Assembly: GCA_036924285.1 (NCBI GenBank)
Contig: JAYKYS010000001.1
Coordinates: forward strand, 12,425,501-12,489,500
DNA: 64,000 bases
Direction of reading: 5' to 3'
Source: Asterella californica
Taxonomy: Eukaryota > Streptophyta > Marchantiopsida > Marchantiales > Aytoniaceae
The notes under the pieces were generated by a model. It made no database searches, had not been told where the DNA came from, and was given only the letters and a program-made list of their open reading frames with translations. The number at the start of each line of letters is the position of its first letter. Positions within the stretch are counted from its first letter, which is position 1. The position numbers and the translations under genes were made by a program. Of this stretch, positions 34,901-46,668 are shown in pieces.

Positions 34901-36259
34901 CTATACATTCTTATCTCTATCCAAGTACGGTACTTGTAAATTCTGTGATAAAAAACTGGGCTCCCAAGCAAACCAGTCGAAGAGATTGTAAGCGCTTCCA
35001 CCAGATTTTAGCAAGGGGCTCCATTTTCCTGTGACCATACTAAGATAGAACCAAGTTCTGGATCTGTGATGACGGTCTTTGGTCACGAAGCAGAGGAGAT
35101 CCCCGTGACAAAGGGTAGAGTAATAGTTGCCAGATTGCTCTAGACTGTTGGATTGCTCCCGGGGCATTCTCCAATCCCGCTTCTCCCACCATGGTCCACC
35201 TGTAAAAGGGGATGCCCAGGAGCTCCCATTCGAAGCGTCCTCGTGCAGTGTCCACATTGTGACTACATCCAGATTGCTTCCAACGAGACATATTCGATCG
35301 TTGTAAATGTAGAGTCTATGTGGAACGTTGTACCCGAATCTGGAGGGTAGAGGAGCTCTCAAGCTGATCCAGACTCCGGAGCGAATGTCGAACGCCTCCA
35401 GGCCCTCCTCATCGCCGTGATTATGCTGGTAGTAGATCACTTCTTTCCAAACTATGCCCCTCGGCAGATCACACGTCGTGCTCCGACAAATCTTTCTAGG
35501 GTTCTTGGGCGAGCTCCTGTAGACTCGCCACTTGGACGTCATAGAGTCGAAGACCACCGTCTGCAATGTGTAATTTCCTGCTACTACAACCTTGAAATCC
35601 CTCGTTCTTTTGTTCACGACCAGGTTCAACACCAAGACCATCGATGCCAGAGTGTGCGGATAGTGAGGGGGCAAAACCTTACAAGCCTTCATGAGCGGAT
35701 TACACACACTGAGGAGCAGCTTCCCTTCCACATCCTGACTCTTGTAGCAGAACAAGCCTCCGTCTACACTAGCCAGGACCCAGTTGCTGCATTCTGGAAG
35801 AGGAGAGGGATGCCAGGGATAGTTCATCCACTCATTCCTGTCTGGGTGGAAGAATGTGGTGAGTCGAGAATTATTGGCTCGTCTACGACTGGAGAAAGAT
35901 ATCCTGGTGAAGTTATCTGGACGTGGTGATTTCAGCGTCCAAACCGGACACGAATTATTATCCGCGTGAAACCGCCTCCATTCGGGAGAATCGATCAGAG
36001 TTTGCCAGCTTTTGCACACGAGCTTGCAACGGAATATGCATTCTATGGGAAGTAGTGTGAGAATTTTAGGAATGATATCGTCTGGAAGCGCTTCAGCAAG
36101 AGAAGTTTCACATTCCCCTGCATCCTCCTTGAGACACTCATTTGAAACCTGCTGCTTGATCACACTCATTTGCACCTCAACGTCCTTTGTCGTCGATGTA
36201 GCGGTGTTTGCTTTCGGTGTTCGCAAACTAGCAAATCTCAGACGCATCCACCGAAGCAT
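34901..36259 (-). CDS. F-box protein, kelch/propeller-like C-terminus
   Basis: F-box proteins bind SKP1 and bring substrates to SCF ubiquitin ligases, marking them for degradation. The single open frame encodes 452 aa. Residues 57-98 are the F-box (LPDDIIPKILTLLPIECIFR, then CKLVCKSWQTLIDSPEWRRF). The rest (about 105-440) is rich in W, G and paired aromatic residues with repeated blocks such as VDGGLFCYKS, TSKWRVYRSSP and VTGKWSPLLKSGG, as in the kelch/FBA-type propeller of plant F-box families. This part would select the target, which is unknown. The first 55 residues are charged and poorly structured. Translation probably starts at the first ATG of the frame (36259); the next Met is residue 5. 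The gene appears intronless in its coding part. No frame damage is seen, and it stands alone among repeats. Confidence 0.88.
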   Translation of the reverse strand: MLRWMRLRFASLRTPKANTATSTTKDVEVQMSVIKQQVSNECLKEDAGECETSLAEALPDDIIPKILTLLPIECIFRCKLVCKSWQTLIDSPEWRRFHADNNSCPVWTLKSPRPDNFTRISFSSRRRANNSRLTTFFHPDRNEWMNYPWHPSPLPECSNWVLASVDGGLFCYKSQDVEGKLLLSVCNPLMKACKVLPPHYPHTLASMVLVLNLVVNKRTRDFKVVVAGNYTLQTVVFDSMTSKWRVYRSSPKNPRKICRSTTCDLPRGIVWKEVIYYQHNHGDEEGLEAFDIRSGVWISLRAPLPSRFGYNVPHRLYIYNDRICLVGSNLDVVTMWTLHEDASNGSSWASPFTGGPWWEKRDWRMPREQSNSLEQSGNYYSTLCHGDLLCFVTKDRHHRSRTWFYLSMVTGKWSPLLKSGGSAYNLFDWFAWEPSFLSQNLQVPYLDRDKNV

Positions 36260-37300
36260 GTTGAAACTCAGAGATCTGGTACTACCTGCCCGAGGGATGC
36301 CCGCGAATCCACAAAGCTAGTGTCAACCTGCTAGGTGTGCTAATAGTACCTTTTCATCGTAAAGAGTGTGACTTGACTACTCTGGTGTATATAATCCGAA
36401 ACTTTCAGCTGCTTTCATAGCTGAAATTTTCATCTATGCGCCCCAACCTAGCACCACCTGAGAGAACCAGAAAGCTGTGATCATAGTAGATCTTACGTTA
36501 TCAAGGGCTGAATCGACCGAATATATAAAACTGAAATGCCTGTACATGCAAAACTTCACGCGGCGATGACCGACCGGATGTCTTCAGGCGACTTTCGAAG
36601 TAGGTTGAGCTCCCCGAAGCCAGATCGACGTCATTCACCATTGGATCCGACCGATATGCTGGAAGAATGTTCAGGGCTGTTGGTGGCCACCATCAAAACG
36701 TCCTGATCCGAACAACTTCGCAGAGAACACTGGACTCTTCGAGCCCGATTCGAGCGAGGTGCTCGTATTACCTGTGACGGTGAAGGAAGCCATGATCAGG
36801 AGTCTCAAGATCCGAACCTCGACAGAAAGCGTGACCACGCTGACCTTATATGCTCTCATGGCATCCGTCGCGCTCTCGTCCGGATTGTTCCACCATCTCC
36901 CGGAGAAGACAACTCGTACTTTATTCAGAAGTACAGAGCAACATAGGGCTGAGGAGGAGGGAATCATGGTGCAACAGCTCCGGCTCAAATCCACTCTGCA
37001 GCCTGCAGGCACGAGTAGAAGAAGTTAGTCTCAGTACTTACAATATAAAGCTCAGTTGCTGAGGCAGTAGAATCGAATATAGGAGTACGGATGAAAAACG
37101 TGTGGCGGAGATACAAGCCAGAAATTCTCTCCTCTGGTTAGGGCTCCTTCGTCTCCTCTCTCTCTCTCACTCCCGAGTCTGCGGCAGTCAGCAGTTAGAA
37201 CTGATGCTGCGGTATCCTCTGAGATTCACTGAGCTGAGCTGCACTCCTCCTAAAAGCTTCAAACGTTTCTACCGTCTGCCATAGCTTTGTGACGGAAGAG
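36260..37300 (-). promoter_or_regulatory. Probable 5' leader/promoter region of the F-box gene
   Basis: About 1 kb of higher-GC, unique-looking DNA lies upstream of the F-box ATG. On the minus strand a GAGAGAGAGAGAGG run near 37160-37175 is like plant 5' UTR or GAGA elements. A small frame (MASFTVTG..., 36671-36790 minus) has CACAG|GTAATACG, which might be a splice donor in a leader exon. The transcription start cannot be fixed from sequence, and the CT-rich run could equally belong to a plus-strand transcript. Confidence 0.35.
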
Positions 37301-39643
37301 TTACATTGCAGTTTCATTGTCCGTAGAGAACTGCATAACGATTCGTTTGTTGGCAGCTATTCTGACTAATATTCTAGCGTCTAACTGACCGAAACGCGCA
37401 CTTCTTTGAAAATGGATTGGGATTTGGATGACAGGCGCGTCTTGAAACCATACTGACACCGTATACATCAAGACACTGTAGCAGTTGTAGGCACAAACGT
37501 CAGGTTTGAACAAAGCACTTGGCCGACTCATATAGCTAAGCATGATCTGCCACCGTACTCGCAATGTGACGCCTTCCCACTGGGTTAATTCTTTACCCGA
37601 GGGAGAGAGTTATGACTTCGCCCAGGTTTTGCGGATGTTTTCTGTTGGCCCTTCCGGAGAAAAATGTCGTAAGTATTTTCTATTAAAATAATATATATAT
37701 TTTATAATCATTTTAGGTAATAGTGGTTAAAATTCATGAAGACATTGGACTCTCGGTTTAGAAAAACGATACAAAACGAAACATATTTCAGTACAAAGCT
37801 GAACGCTGAGAAGTTCTGGCATTTTTCTCTTCTGCCGTGTACGAATATTTCAGCTTAACTGACACCTTCTAGTATTTGAGATGTAACACTGTCCGTCCAG
37901 ACACCCAAAAGGACGGGAGAATAAAATTAAGTACTCTTTTAATTCACTCGATTTCATTAAAATATGTAAGAAAGTTTACAAGTGAACTATTCCATTTTCT
38001 TCTTAGTTACTTATATATTTATATCTTTTTGTTTTGGAAATATATGGTTATAGATGAAAATTCAGATATGAAAGAATAATTCAATCTTTAAAACTAAACG
38101 GAACCTTTCTAAAAATATGTCCTGTTTAAATATATATTAAATCCTCATCACATCAATTATTCTCCTCATGGAGTACGCTTTGGAGTAGACTTTCACAATT
38201 AAAAGGTACCAGTTCCGAATCTGTCTTCTTTCGTTTCCTTGCTCTAGAGGTCATTTTGGATTCATATTCTATTCAGATGAAATGTAATTGAAGAGATTAG
38301 CAAAACCTCTCTAACAGTAGAATGGATTACATGATATTGTAAACTGAGCATTCTTGGATACTACTATTAGCCAAAAAGAGAAAAAATTTTGAGAGGCACT
38401 GAAGCATACGAACTCAGGCTATAGGCTATTCACACGGTACAGAACCGCTCAGAATCTAAGCATACATGTACTGAATGTGTTTCTCTATGAGTATGTGGTA
38501 GCTATATATGGAACGTTAGGATTGATAACTTGAAAAAGGCTTGAAGTTCTCATCTTCATTAAGAGATAACTTTTAATTTATTTTCTCAAATAAATAAAAA
38601 ATTCACAAGAAGGTTCAGAGAAGTGGCTTAATTTAATTTCTTAAGAATTAGTTTATATCGTATAAGTTTTCAAAAGAACCATATACGATGATCAGCTCCT
38701 GTCATTTTTGTCACCTAATTGTCTAATTAGCATAGAAGATGTGGCAGAGAAGTAGATCAGGAGTATATGACATAACTCCTTAAACATTGCCGTGTCGGAA
38801 AAATGGTATTTCATTGTTCCTCAAGTTAAATATCACTCGACCTTCTATGGGAGTTAAAACAATGAGGTGTAGATTCATGCAAGTCAGTGTTCATTTCTGC
38901 GTTTGGCCTAGATACATGAAAGGTTGAGCGAAATAGAGTCATATAGCATGGTTTTCTGGTGCTTTTGGCCCTTTATGTTTGGAGCGAATGCGAAGATACT
39001 AGTGAGAGTTCCTTCATGGAACAACTGAAGTGAGAACTATGGACGAGAGGTTGGTATCTAGAATGAGAATGTCCATGTGAGTGAGAGGCATGACAACCTA
39101 CTAATCTCCATGGCAAGCCAACTTGCAGATGCTGCAGGAAGTATCTCTCCTGATGAAATCAGAGGAGATCGATGATCAAATGGTGCTCAAGGTTTAGGTG
39201 GAACAATGTATATCAGGGCAATTTATCACTTATGATGGATGTAAGAAGCTACAAACCATAAGGTTTTGTCGGTTCGAAAAACATTCTTACTCTCAACTCA
39301 AACTATGTTGCATATTACGTGTTATTGAAAGATGAGTCATGCAACGTCTGGATCGTGGCTTGGAAAGCGACTAAGACCATAACCACACCAAGCTTATTGA
39401 GTTTTGATATTATAGTTGTTTCTTAATCGAGTGTTCTTGAAGTTGTTTCACATGTGTGGTTTATTGTAAATTTATGTGATAATAAACTAGTAGCATCGCA
39501 CCTACTTTTGTTATGTGTCCTACAGTTCTCCTCTTGAGAGAACTATCATCAAAGCCAGAGACATGCAAACCCAGAAAACTTCTAATCAAAAAGCAACGGA
39601 GGAGTTTCATAGAGATCTTTATTGAAATTGTAGAAGGATCATG
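37301..39643. other. AT-rich intergenic sequence, no gene
   Basis: Short ORFs only. I see no repeats or RNA genes here. Confidence 0.4.
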
Positions 39644-40046
39644 TGTCGTGTTGCATGAGAGCATGTGAAAGTTGGTAACAAAAGGTTTTTCTTCCACTGT
39701 GTATGTAGTTGTAAAGAAAGTTGCCTTGGAGCTTGTTAAGCAACAGTTGTCCTGTTAGCTTGGCCCTAGCTTAGCACCTCAGCATGTTGACCTCTTGGAT
39801 GAGAGTCGATGTTGGGTGTAGCTACGTCTTGCACATCTATGGACCGAAGACTGATATTCTCCTAATCCAGAGAGTCTATGTTGGGTGTGTGACGACGTCT
39901 TGCACATCTATGGACCGAAGAATAATATCCTCCTTAAACGTGGGCTTCTTTGCCTAAGCCTCCGCATGCAATCGAGATGATGGATTAAGAGATACTTGAT
40001 ACAACTATAGGAGCGTTGTAAGCCTTGTGGGGTGGTCTTGTAGATG
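39644..40046 (+). repeat. Gypsy C 5' LTR (shorter form)
   Basis: Aligns with 43734-44530 at both ends, sharing AGTTGGTAA, GAGCTTGTTAAGC, GTTGACCTCTTGGATGA, ACGTCTTGCACATCTA and GTAAGCCTTGTGGGGT. It lacks about 430 bp present in the 3' LTR. It carries its own ~70-85-bp duplication: ATGTTGGGTGT ... GCACATCTATGGACCGAAGA occurs twice, around 39810-39860 and 39875-39920. Confidence 0.75.
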
Positions 40047-40059
40047 TGGTAGGGCTTTT

Positions 40060-40560
40060 TGCAGTCCACTCCTGTAGGGCGGGATGACAAGGGTGTAGAA
40101 CCTACTATTGAGATCTCGTCAGAGTTGGTACACAAGGTGGAAGAGTCAGATGAGAAACATGTACAGGAGTTTGAAGATATATACAATGTACATAGTTGGC
40201 AGTCTGAGTTGTTGATGTTGGAGAACGATGGATAGAGTCAGTTTATGAGAGTTGAGGATACAGAGAAAAATACAAAAAATGGGTGGAGAAACATATATCA
40301 GAGGTGTGACGTGCATGGATTCTACATGAGAATGATGTAGTTTTTGACTTGTTTGAAGAGTTTGTGTATGTACAGTCAGTTGCTAGTTGGTTCGACAGTG
40401 TAAGCAAATTGATGGAGGAGAAATATGATATGATGGTGATCTCTATCCACTCTCGATAAATATATGAGAGATTGTTACGTATTTGTGGTTCTTTCTTCAT
40501 CTGATGCATGATGCAGAAGAGTGAGAGAAAGGATGCAGTTTGTTGGTGTGTACTTCCTCA
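40060..40560 (+). pseudogene. Gypsy C gag-region remnant
   Basis: No long frame survives, but the stretch has a second diverged copy at 47960-48345 (shared AAGGGTGTAGAACCTA, GTTGAGGA and GAGGAGTTTGT words). It lies where gag should be. The translation is too broken to confirm. Confidence 0.45.
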
Positions 40561-40785
40561 AGAGACAGAAGTCCATGCAAAGTACAAATTTGTACTAAAA
40601 AAAGTGAAACCGATAGCAACTCAATAACCTGCTAAACCGCAACATCAAGTACACTTAGTAGGCACTGAGCTCATATTGCGTGATCATAGACAAGTAAGAC
40701 ATCAGTTTACTAAGGAGACGCTGAATGAACTCCATATAAGAGGGGTGATTTCCTAACTGAAGTTGAGAAGATAGTTTTTGGGCAA

Positions 40786-41740
40786 ATGATAATGGATTAT
40801 GGTAAAGCATTTTCTTTTTCAGCAAAGGAGATAGGTTGTGTGGATCCAAAGTTAATACCACCTATGGTTACATTCACAATCTCTCATGTGCCTTGGGATA
40901 TGAAACCGATTCTAGTTCCTCGTGCCTTGTTACCTAAACTTATTGAGCTGCTGAAAGAGAAAGTACATATGGGGATACTTGAGCTATCTATGGGGCTGTA
41001 CTCTAGCAGATGATCACTAAACCCAAGAAGTCAGGAGCTTTGCGTTTCATTCAAGACTTACAACCTGCAAATAATGTGATCATTCGTAATGTTGGGACAG
41101 ATCTTGTGATTGATGAGGTAACCGAGACATTTGTAGCAAGAGTTATCTATTCGATTGGAGATCTATATTCCGGCTATGATAAGTTTCAATTGGCTGTCGA
41201 GAGTAGAGATCTAACCACCGTACGTACACCTTTGATTTGATGCGAATGTATACTCTTCCTCAATGAGCGACAAACTTAGTGGCTCATATGCAAAATGTGA
41301 TGCATAAGATATTGAGAGAGTTTGTACTTGAGATTATCATTTCATTTCTAGATGATATTCCTATAAAGGGTTGCACGGTTGAAGACAATGTTGTGCTCGC
41401 AAATAGATGTAGGAGGTTTGTTGCAGATCATATCAGGGACGTAGAATGTATTTTGACTCGTCTGGAGGAGGTACATCTCACCCTATCAAGTGCTAAGTCC
41501 AAGTTTGATGTGCTAGAGATTTTAGTGGTTGGTCATTTTGTGTGGTGCTTTCGAAAGACGACCAAATCTAGAGAAGGTTGACGCTATAGCTAGGATGACA
41601 GACTGTACAAATATCATAGAGATTTGGCATTTTCTAGGAACTTGTGTATTTTATCGTTTATCCATTCCTCATTATGTTCATGTTACGGAGTCTTTTTATG
41701 TGTTATTGAGAAAAGGTAAGAGGTTTGTATAGACTTCAGT
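40786..41740 (+). pseudogene. Gypsy C reverse transcriptase, broken
   Basis: Pieces in three frames give ISHVPWDMKPILVPRALLPK, then TKPKKSGALRFIQDLQPANN, VIYSIGDLYSGYDKFQLAVE, and HMQNVMHKILREFVLEIIIS with the catalytic FLDDI at about 41346-41360. The thumb region ends near FLGTCVFYRLSIPHY. The motifs IQDLQPAN and YSIGDLYSGYD differ from the usual VDYRALN and FSKIDLRSGYH of elements A and B, so this is a different Gypsy lineage. Confidence 0.8.
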
Positions 41741-42230
41741 GCATCAAGAGGCTATGAATACGTTGAAGGAGAGTCTGAAGTCTCCACCTGTGTTGAAAAG
41801 AGTAGACTATGACTGTTGAAGGTGTGTCATTGTCATAGTGGATACTAGTCCAAAAGCGATTGGCTGGGTGATAAGTCAAGATGATGCGAGTGACGTGCGA
41901 TTTATCTCTAGGTTTGGAGCTAGAATCTTGTCAGACAGACAATGAGATTGTCCTCAAGTGTAGCGTGAATTGTGAGGAGTAGTCACCGCTATGAAGATAG
42001 ACCGTGAGTTTCTGACTGGTGCTCGTGTAGTTTTAGTGACAAACTATTTGTCTCTACTCGGCATGATATCCAACTGTAACACGTCAGACATAACGGTGTT
42101 CCGTTGGATTACTTACATCAGGGGCTTGAATCCAGAACTAAAACATATAAAATATAAGGAGAATGTGATAGCAGATATGTTGTCAAGGGCTCGTTATATA
42201 GACGAGGGTGATATGTTTACAGAAGTTGAG
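41741..42230 (+). pseudogene. Gypsy C RNase H, broken
   Basis: VIVDTSPKAIGWVISQDDAS is the first strand with the catalytic Asp, followed by FISRFGARILSDRQ and later VVLVTNYLSLLGMISN, then KHIKYKENVIADMLSRARY. Stops occur near 41817, 41945 and 41960. The order matches Gypsy RNase H. Confidence 0.75.
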
Positions 42231-43290
42231 GAAGAAGAAAGAAAAGATGTTCGGTGTCAAGTTGATCGACAGGTTACAGACTTGGAGTCGCTGGTATTTA
42301 AGGAAGAGCTTTACGCGGGTAGACTTCGTGACATAGGATATTACCTGAGTTCGCTGGAGAAACAAGAGGGGTGGAGCGAAGTAGAGTTCAGAGAGATAAG
42401 AAAACAAGCATACAACTATCTCCTACGCGATGGATATCTTTGGAGACGGTTACATAGTAGAGATGAGATATTCATACGAGTAGTGGATGATCTATAGACT
42501 AAACAACAACTAATGAAGGAGTTTCATGATACCTTGTGGGTTGGATATCGAGGAATTTGGACTACTTACGTAAATTTGAAGGAAAGATATTGGTGGAAAG
42601 GTAAATATCGAGATGTGGTGAACTATGTCAATTCATGCATGCATTGTTAGTTTTACTCAAAGATGCGATATAAGGATGGTTTTGTGTCAACTTATCCGCC
42701 TTGCATTCACTTCCAGTGGGTTCTCGACTTGGTGATAATGCTCCCGGGGTTATGGAGTATGTCATATTTGGTTTTGGCTCATGAGGACCTCTCCAACTTT
42801 GTAGAAAGACGAGCATTGAAGACGAAGACCACAGAAGGTATATGTAGGTTTGTACTTGAAGACATTGTTTGTAGATATGGATCTATAAGAAGATTACGGG
42901 CAGACGTAGAGGAAGTACGTCGTGCAGAAGTGAAGGAATTTTTTTGCTCGATATGGTGTGAAGCTCAAGCTTACTAGTTTGATGAACCTAGAGAAAATTG
43001 ACAAGAGCGAACTGGACATCAATCAATTGTTCAAGCTTTGGTAAAGGCATGTGACGATAGACGTAGAGAGTGGTCTATGTTACTCCCTTTTGCTTTATGG
43101 ACTTACAAGATGATTCACTGTACTACTACTGGGTACATGCTTGTTGCATTGATGTTGGGACAGAAGCTGATGATGCCAGCAAAAGAAGACCTCCTTACTT
43201 GGGTTACCTTGTCATGAGAGGACAGTATGGATCACGTACAACTTCTCTCACTACGCATCAGATAGTAAGAACGCATAGAAGATGATCTTG
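42231..43290 (+). pseudogene. Gypsy C integrase, broken
   Basis: The zinc-binding domain appears as EFHDTLWVGYRGIWTTYVNL, then YWWKGKYRDVVNYVNSCMHC. The core has VLDLVIMLPG and VCRYGSIRRLRADVEEVRRA. Later REWSMLLPFALWTYKMIHCT is the conserved block after the third catalytic residue. Several stops break it. Confidence 0.7.
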
Positions 43291-43717
43291 CAGATGCATC
43301 ACAAAAGTTGAAAACGGATGGACTTGAAAATAAGATGAGATTTGATAAGATCTATAGACTTCGATCGACACCAATACAAGTTGAGGACTAGGTGTTGATA
43401 TATGATAGTATACTAGAGAACCAACACTCTACAGTCTGAAATTTTTCCAAGAGATGGTTTGGCTCATATATTGTCTCAAATGCTACTTATTCCTTGCGAG
43501 AGCTAGATGGTACACTTGTAAGACTTCTTGTTGATGAGAAACAAGTGCAATTGTTTTGAAATAGAGGAGAAACAATGGAGCTGGTCGAGTTCTTAAGGTC
43601 AAAATAGACCACAAGTACAAATGAGGACTTTTTATCTGAGGCCGTTGAAGAGAATGAAGACGACTTGGAGAATTATGAGGATTAATGACGGATCAACACA
43701 TGCTAGAGGATGTGCAT

Positions 43718-43733
43718 GTTTGGAGGGGGTGAA
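43718..43733 (+). promoter_or_regulatory. Polypurine tract of Gypsy C
   Basis: TTTGGAGGGGGTGAA sits directly before the TG of the 3' LTR. Confidence 0.7.
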
Positions 43734-44530
43734 TGTCGTGTTGCATGAGAATCTATACAGTGAAAGTTGGTAATGAAAGGATTTTTCTTCCATTGTGTAC
43801 GTAGTTGTAAAGGAAGCTGCCCTGGAGCTTGTTAAGCTGGGCATGTGCTAAGCTAAGGCTAAGATAGACAAGCTGCCCCTTAGCTTATATTCCAAAGAAC
43901 TACTAAGAAGTTACGAAGTTATCAGGTGGAAGCTCTCCTTAATTAGAGCAAGCACGTGTCTTTACTTACGCGGAATAAGGTTATATGTAGATGTTTACGT
44001 CATTTGTAGTTTAAGAAAGTGACAAAAAAAACTATGTCATTTTTTGATGGTGACTTAGATTCATTATCTAATGACACCATCGGGTTCATGTTCTTGAGTA
44101 TATAGTTTTGGTTCTTTCATTACTAGAAACAGAGATGTTAGTGGAAATAACACCCGAAAAGCTAACAAAGGAAATAAAAGCGAGTTATGTAAGCATGTGT
44201 ACAAGTCTCTTTACGGTATTAAATGAAAACTGGAGTCACCTCAGTGGAAGAGACCCCCACCTAGGAAGAAGAGGTACTTGGATCAAATCCTCTTGCCTCA
44301 TGTTTCTTATCTCAGCACGTTGACCTCTTGGATGAAAGTCTATGTTGGGTGTGTGACTACGTCTTGCACATCTAGAGACGTGAGGACATGTATCCTCTTT
44401 AAATGTGAGCTTCTTAGTCTAAGCCTCCGTATGCAACATAGATTAAGAGTTAGGAGATACCTGATATAACTAAGCTGTAAGTCTTGTGGAGAGGGCTGTA
44501 AGCCTTGTGGGGTAGTCTTGTAGTTGTGGC
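43734..44530 (+). repeat. Gypsy C 3' LTR (longer form)
   Basis: Begins TGTCGTGTTGCATGAGA. The middle (about 43845-44300) is absent from the 5' LTR. It contains a short stretch that could translate as YKSLYGIK, like the KSLYGLKQ motif of Ty1/Copia reverse transcriptase, perhaps a captured fragment. LTR-like G/T-rich sequence may continue to about 44900. Confidence 0.65.
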
Positions 44531-45211
44531 TTATGCTCTAAAATCATGGCTTGGCTTATAATCTAGGTTGCATCAAGATGGCATCAATGGTTGAGAAATT
44601 TTTATTAAGCAAGGGGTCAGCTTAGCAAGAGAGCTGCTTGGTAAGTAAGTGAATGTATAAGGCATAAAGACCTCAGCTTAGCTAAGGGGCTGCTTAGCAT
44701 GGGGCTTGTTTTCTAGGTAAATCGACGTGCTAACTCGGGAGACATTACAGAGAACTGAACTGAATTGAGCGAGGAGGAGGCGCGAGCAAGAAAGGGAGGA
44801 GAAGAGTTTGATTACTAAGGACATTGATGGTGCAATTGAGACGTGAATACAGTTTTTGAGTCTTGGAAAAACATATTTGCACAAATTTGAGTGTGTGATT
44901 TGACTTGGTGGATGCAAGAGATCAAATTTGAGTTCTGATCATTGACATCAGTCTTTTTTTCTTTTGATTGCTCTCACAATCAATCACATTCAAGAGGTCC
45001 GCTCTCCCCAAGAAAGACTCTCTCCACGACACCGAATCAGCTGAAAAATAAAAAATTGAATACTGTGTAGTGACTCTCTTATTACTGATCCTCAAGTCCA
45101 AACATACGAAACGAAAAGGAGTCCTCAAAAAACATGGTGCCATTACATCTAAATACATTTTTTCGTCTAACACCAGTTGAGTGTTTGGTGTTGAAAACAA
45201 AATGCAAGAAG
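44531..45211. other. No gene recognised
   Basis: G/A-rich then AT-rich DNA with repeated GCTTAGC words near 44620-44700; possibly the U5 end of the Gypsy C LTR. Nothing else is visible. Confidence 0.35.
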
Positions 45212-46668
45212 AAAATAATTTTGATATATCTGGTAAGTAAGACTTTTATTGTACTTTGTCTAACGTTTGATAAGAGAAGAGACCTGCTTACATATGCAGT
45301 GATCGAAGAAGGATTAAGTAGATAGTCACAGCAAAAATACAACACTTTTGACCTTGGAAAAGTGAATTTTTCTATAATAAATCACATCCCTCGAAGAAAT
45401 TCTTGTATTGCTAGAAACCCTAGCAAGTTTTCTAGTTGGAAGCTAATTTCTCTATATTACAGAGAAATTAGCTTTATTATGAAAAGAAATAATATCAGAA
45501 TTATTTCTTTTCTATGATAAAGTTCATAGGAAAAACATATGCAAAAATATGTAATATGGAAATATATTGTTTCTTATCATATTCTTGGAATAATCATACT
45601 AAGTAATATGCCAAACTATGAAGTTTCAAAATACTTATCATGGAAGGAAGGTTATCATAGAGATATACCAAGGAAGATATATATGAAATACTACATCAAG
45701 TGTGTATGAAATATACACTTGATACATAAAATACTAGTGTACTTTGCATCATATATACTTGTATATAGAGTTATGTAGGGATTTATATGAACAATTATTT
45801 ATTTTATGTAAGAAATATATTTTCAAAGATGAGAAAATATTGCTACTCTTATTAGTTAATTTCTAGGTAAACCTCAAGTGATTACCGAGGTTAGACCTCC
45901 TACTAACCTAGTAGGAGGTCTAACCTCGGACCTCCTACTAACCTCGGTCTAAACTAGTACTACTCGTGTTAGTTAATTCCCTAGATAAGCCTCGGTAATC
46001 ACTTGAGGTTTACCTAGGAATTAACTAATAAGAGTAGCAATATTTTCTCATCTTTAAAAATATATTTCTTACATAAAATAAATAATTGTTCATATAAATC
46101 CCTACATAACTCTATATACAAGTATATATGATGCAAAGTACACTAGTATTTTATGTATCAAGTGTATATTTCATACACACTTGATGTAGTATTTCATATA
46201 TATCTTCCTTGGTATATCTCTATGATAACCTTCTTTCCATGATAAGTATTTTGAAACTTCATAGTTTGGCATATTACTTAGTATGATTATTCCAAGAATA
46301 TGATAAGAAACAATATATTTCCGTATTACATATTTTTGCATATGTTTTTCCTATGAACTTTATCATAGAAAAGAAATAATTCTGATATTATTTCTTTTCA
46401 TAATAAAGCTAATTTCTCTGTAATATAGAGAAATTAGCTTCCAACTAGAAAACTTGCTAAGGTTTCTAGCAATACAAGAATTTCTTCGAGGGATGTGATT
46501 TATTATAGAAAAATTCACTTTTCCAAGGTCAAAAGTGTTGTATTTTTGCTGTGACTATCTACTTAATCCTTCTTCGATCACTGCATATGTAAGCAGGTCT
46601 CTTCTCTTATCAAACGTTAGACAAAGTACAATAAAAGTCTTACTTACCAGGTATATCAAAATTATTTT
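45212..46668. repeat. Giant near-perfect palindrome, 679-bp arms
   Basis: The left arm 45212-45890 and right arm 45990-46668 are inverted copies with no net indels: every position pair I checked sums to 91880. About seven mismatches were found, all transitions, giving about 99% identity. The 99-bp centre holds a smaller perfect palindrome. Each arm is itself a chain of short hairpins, for example GCTAATTTCTCT/AGAGAAATTAGC (45442-45472) and GAAAAGAAATAAT/ATTATTTCTTTTC (45481-45512). It has no coding potential and no target duplication. It could be a foldback transposon, a recent inverted duplication, a source of long double-stranded RNA, or an assembly artefact. Confidence 0.95.
45885..45929. 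repeat. Central 21-bp palindrome of the giant repeat
   Basis: 45885-45905 (CCGAGGTTAGACCTCC...) pairs perfectly with 45909-45929 across three bases. The same 21-mer recurs at 46732-46752 and, with one or two changes, at 46676-46696, just outside the right arm. Confidence 0.9.

Larger units (their letters stand above)
39644..44530 (+). mobile_element. Ty3/Gypsy element C with two LTRs, decayed
   Basis: A near full-length element. Both LTRs begin TGTCGTGTTGCATGAGA (39644 and 43734), with the 3' one directly after a polypurine tract. Between them are a decayed gag-like stretch and pol in the order RT, RNase H, integrase, broken by many stops and frameshifts. The LTRs differ greatly in length and sequence, so it is old. 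LTR 3' ends are estimates. Confidence 0.85.

Noticed and set aside
35417..35929. 170-codon plus-strand ORF
   Set aside because: Antisense shadow of the F-box coding sequence.
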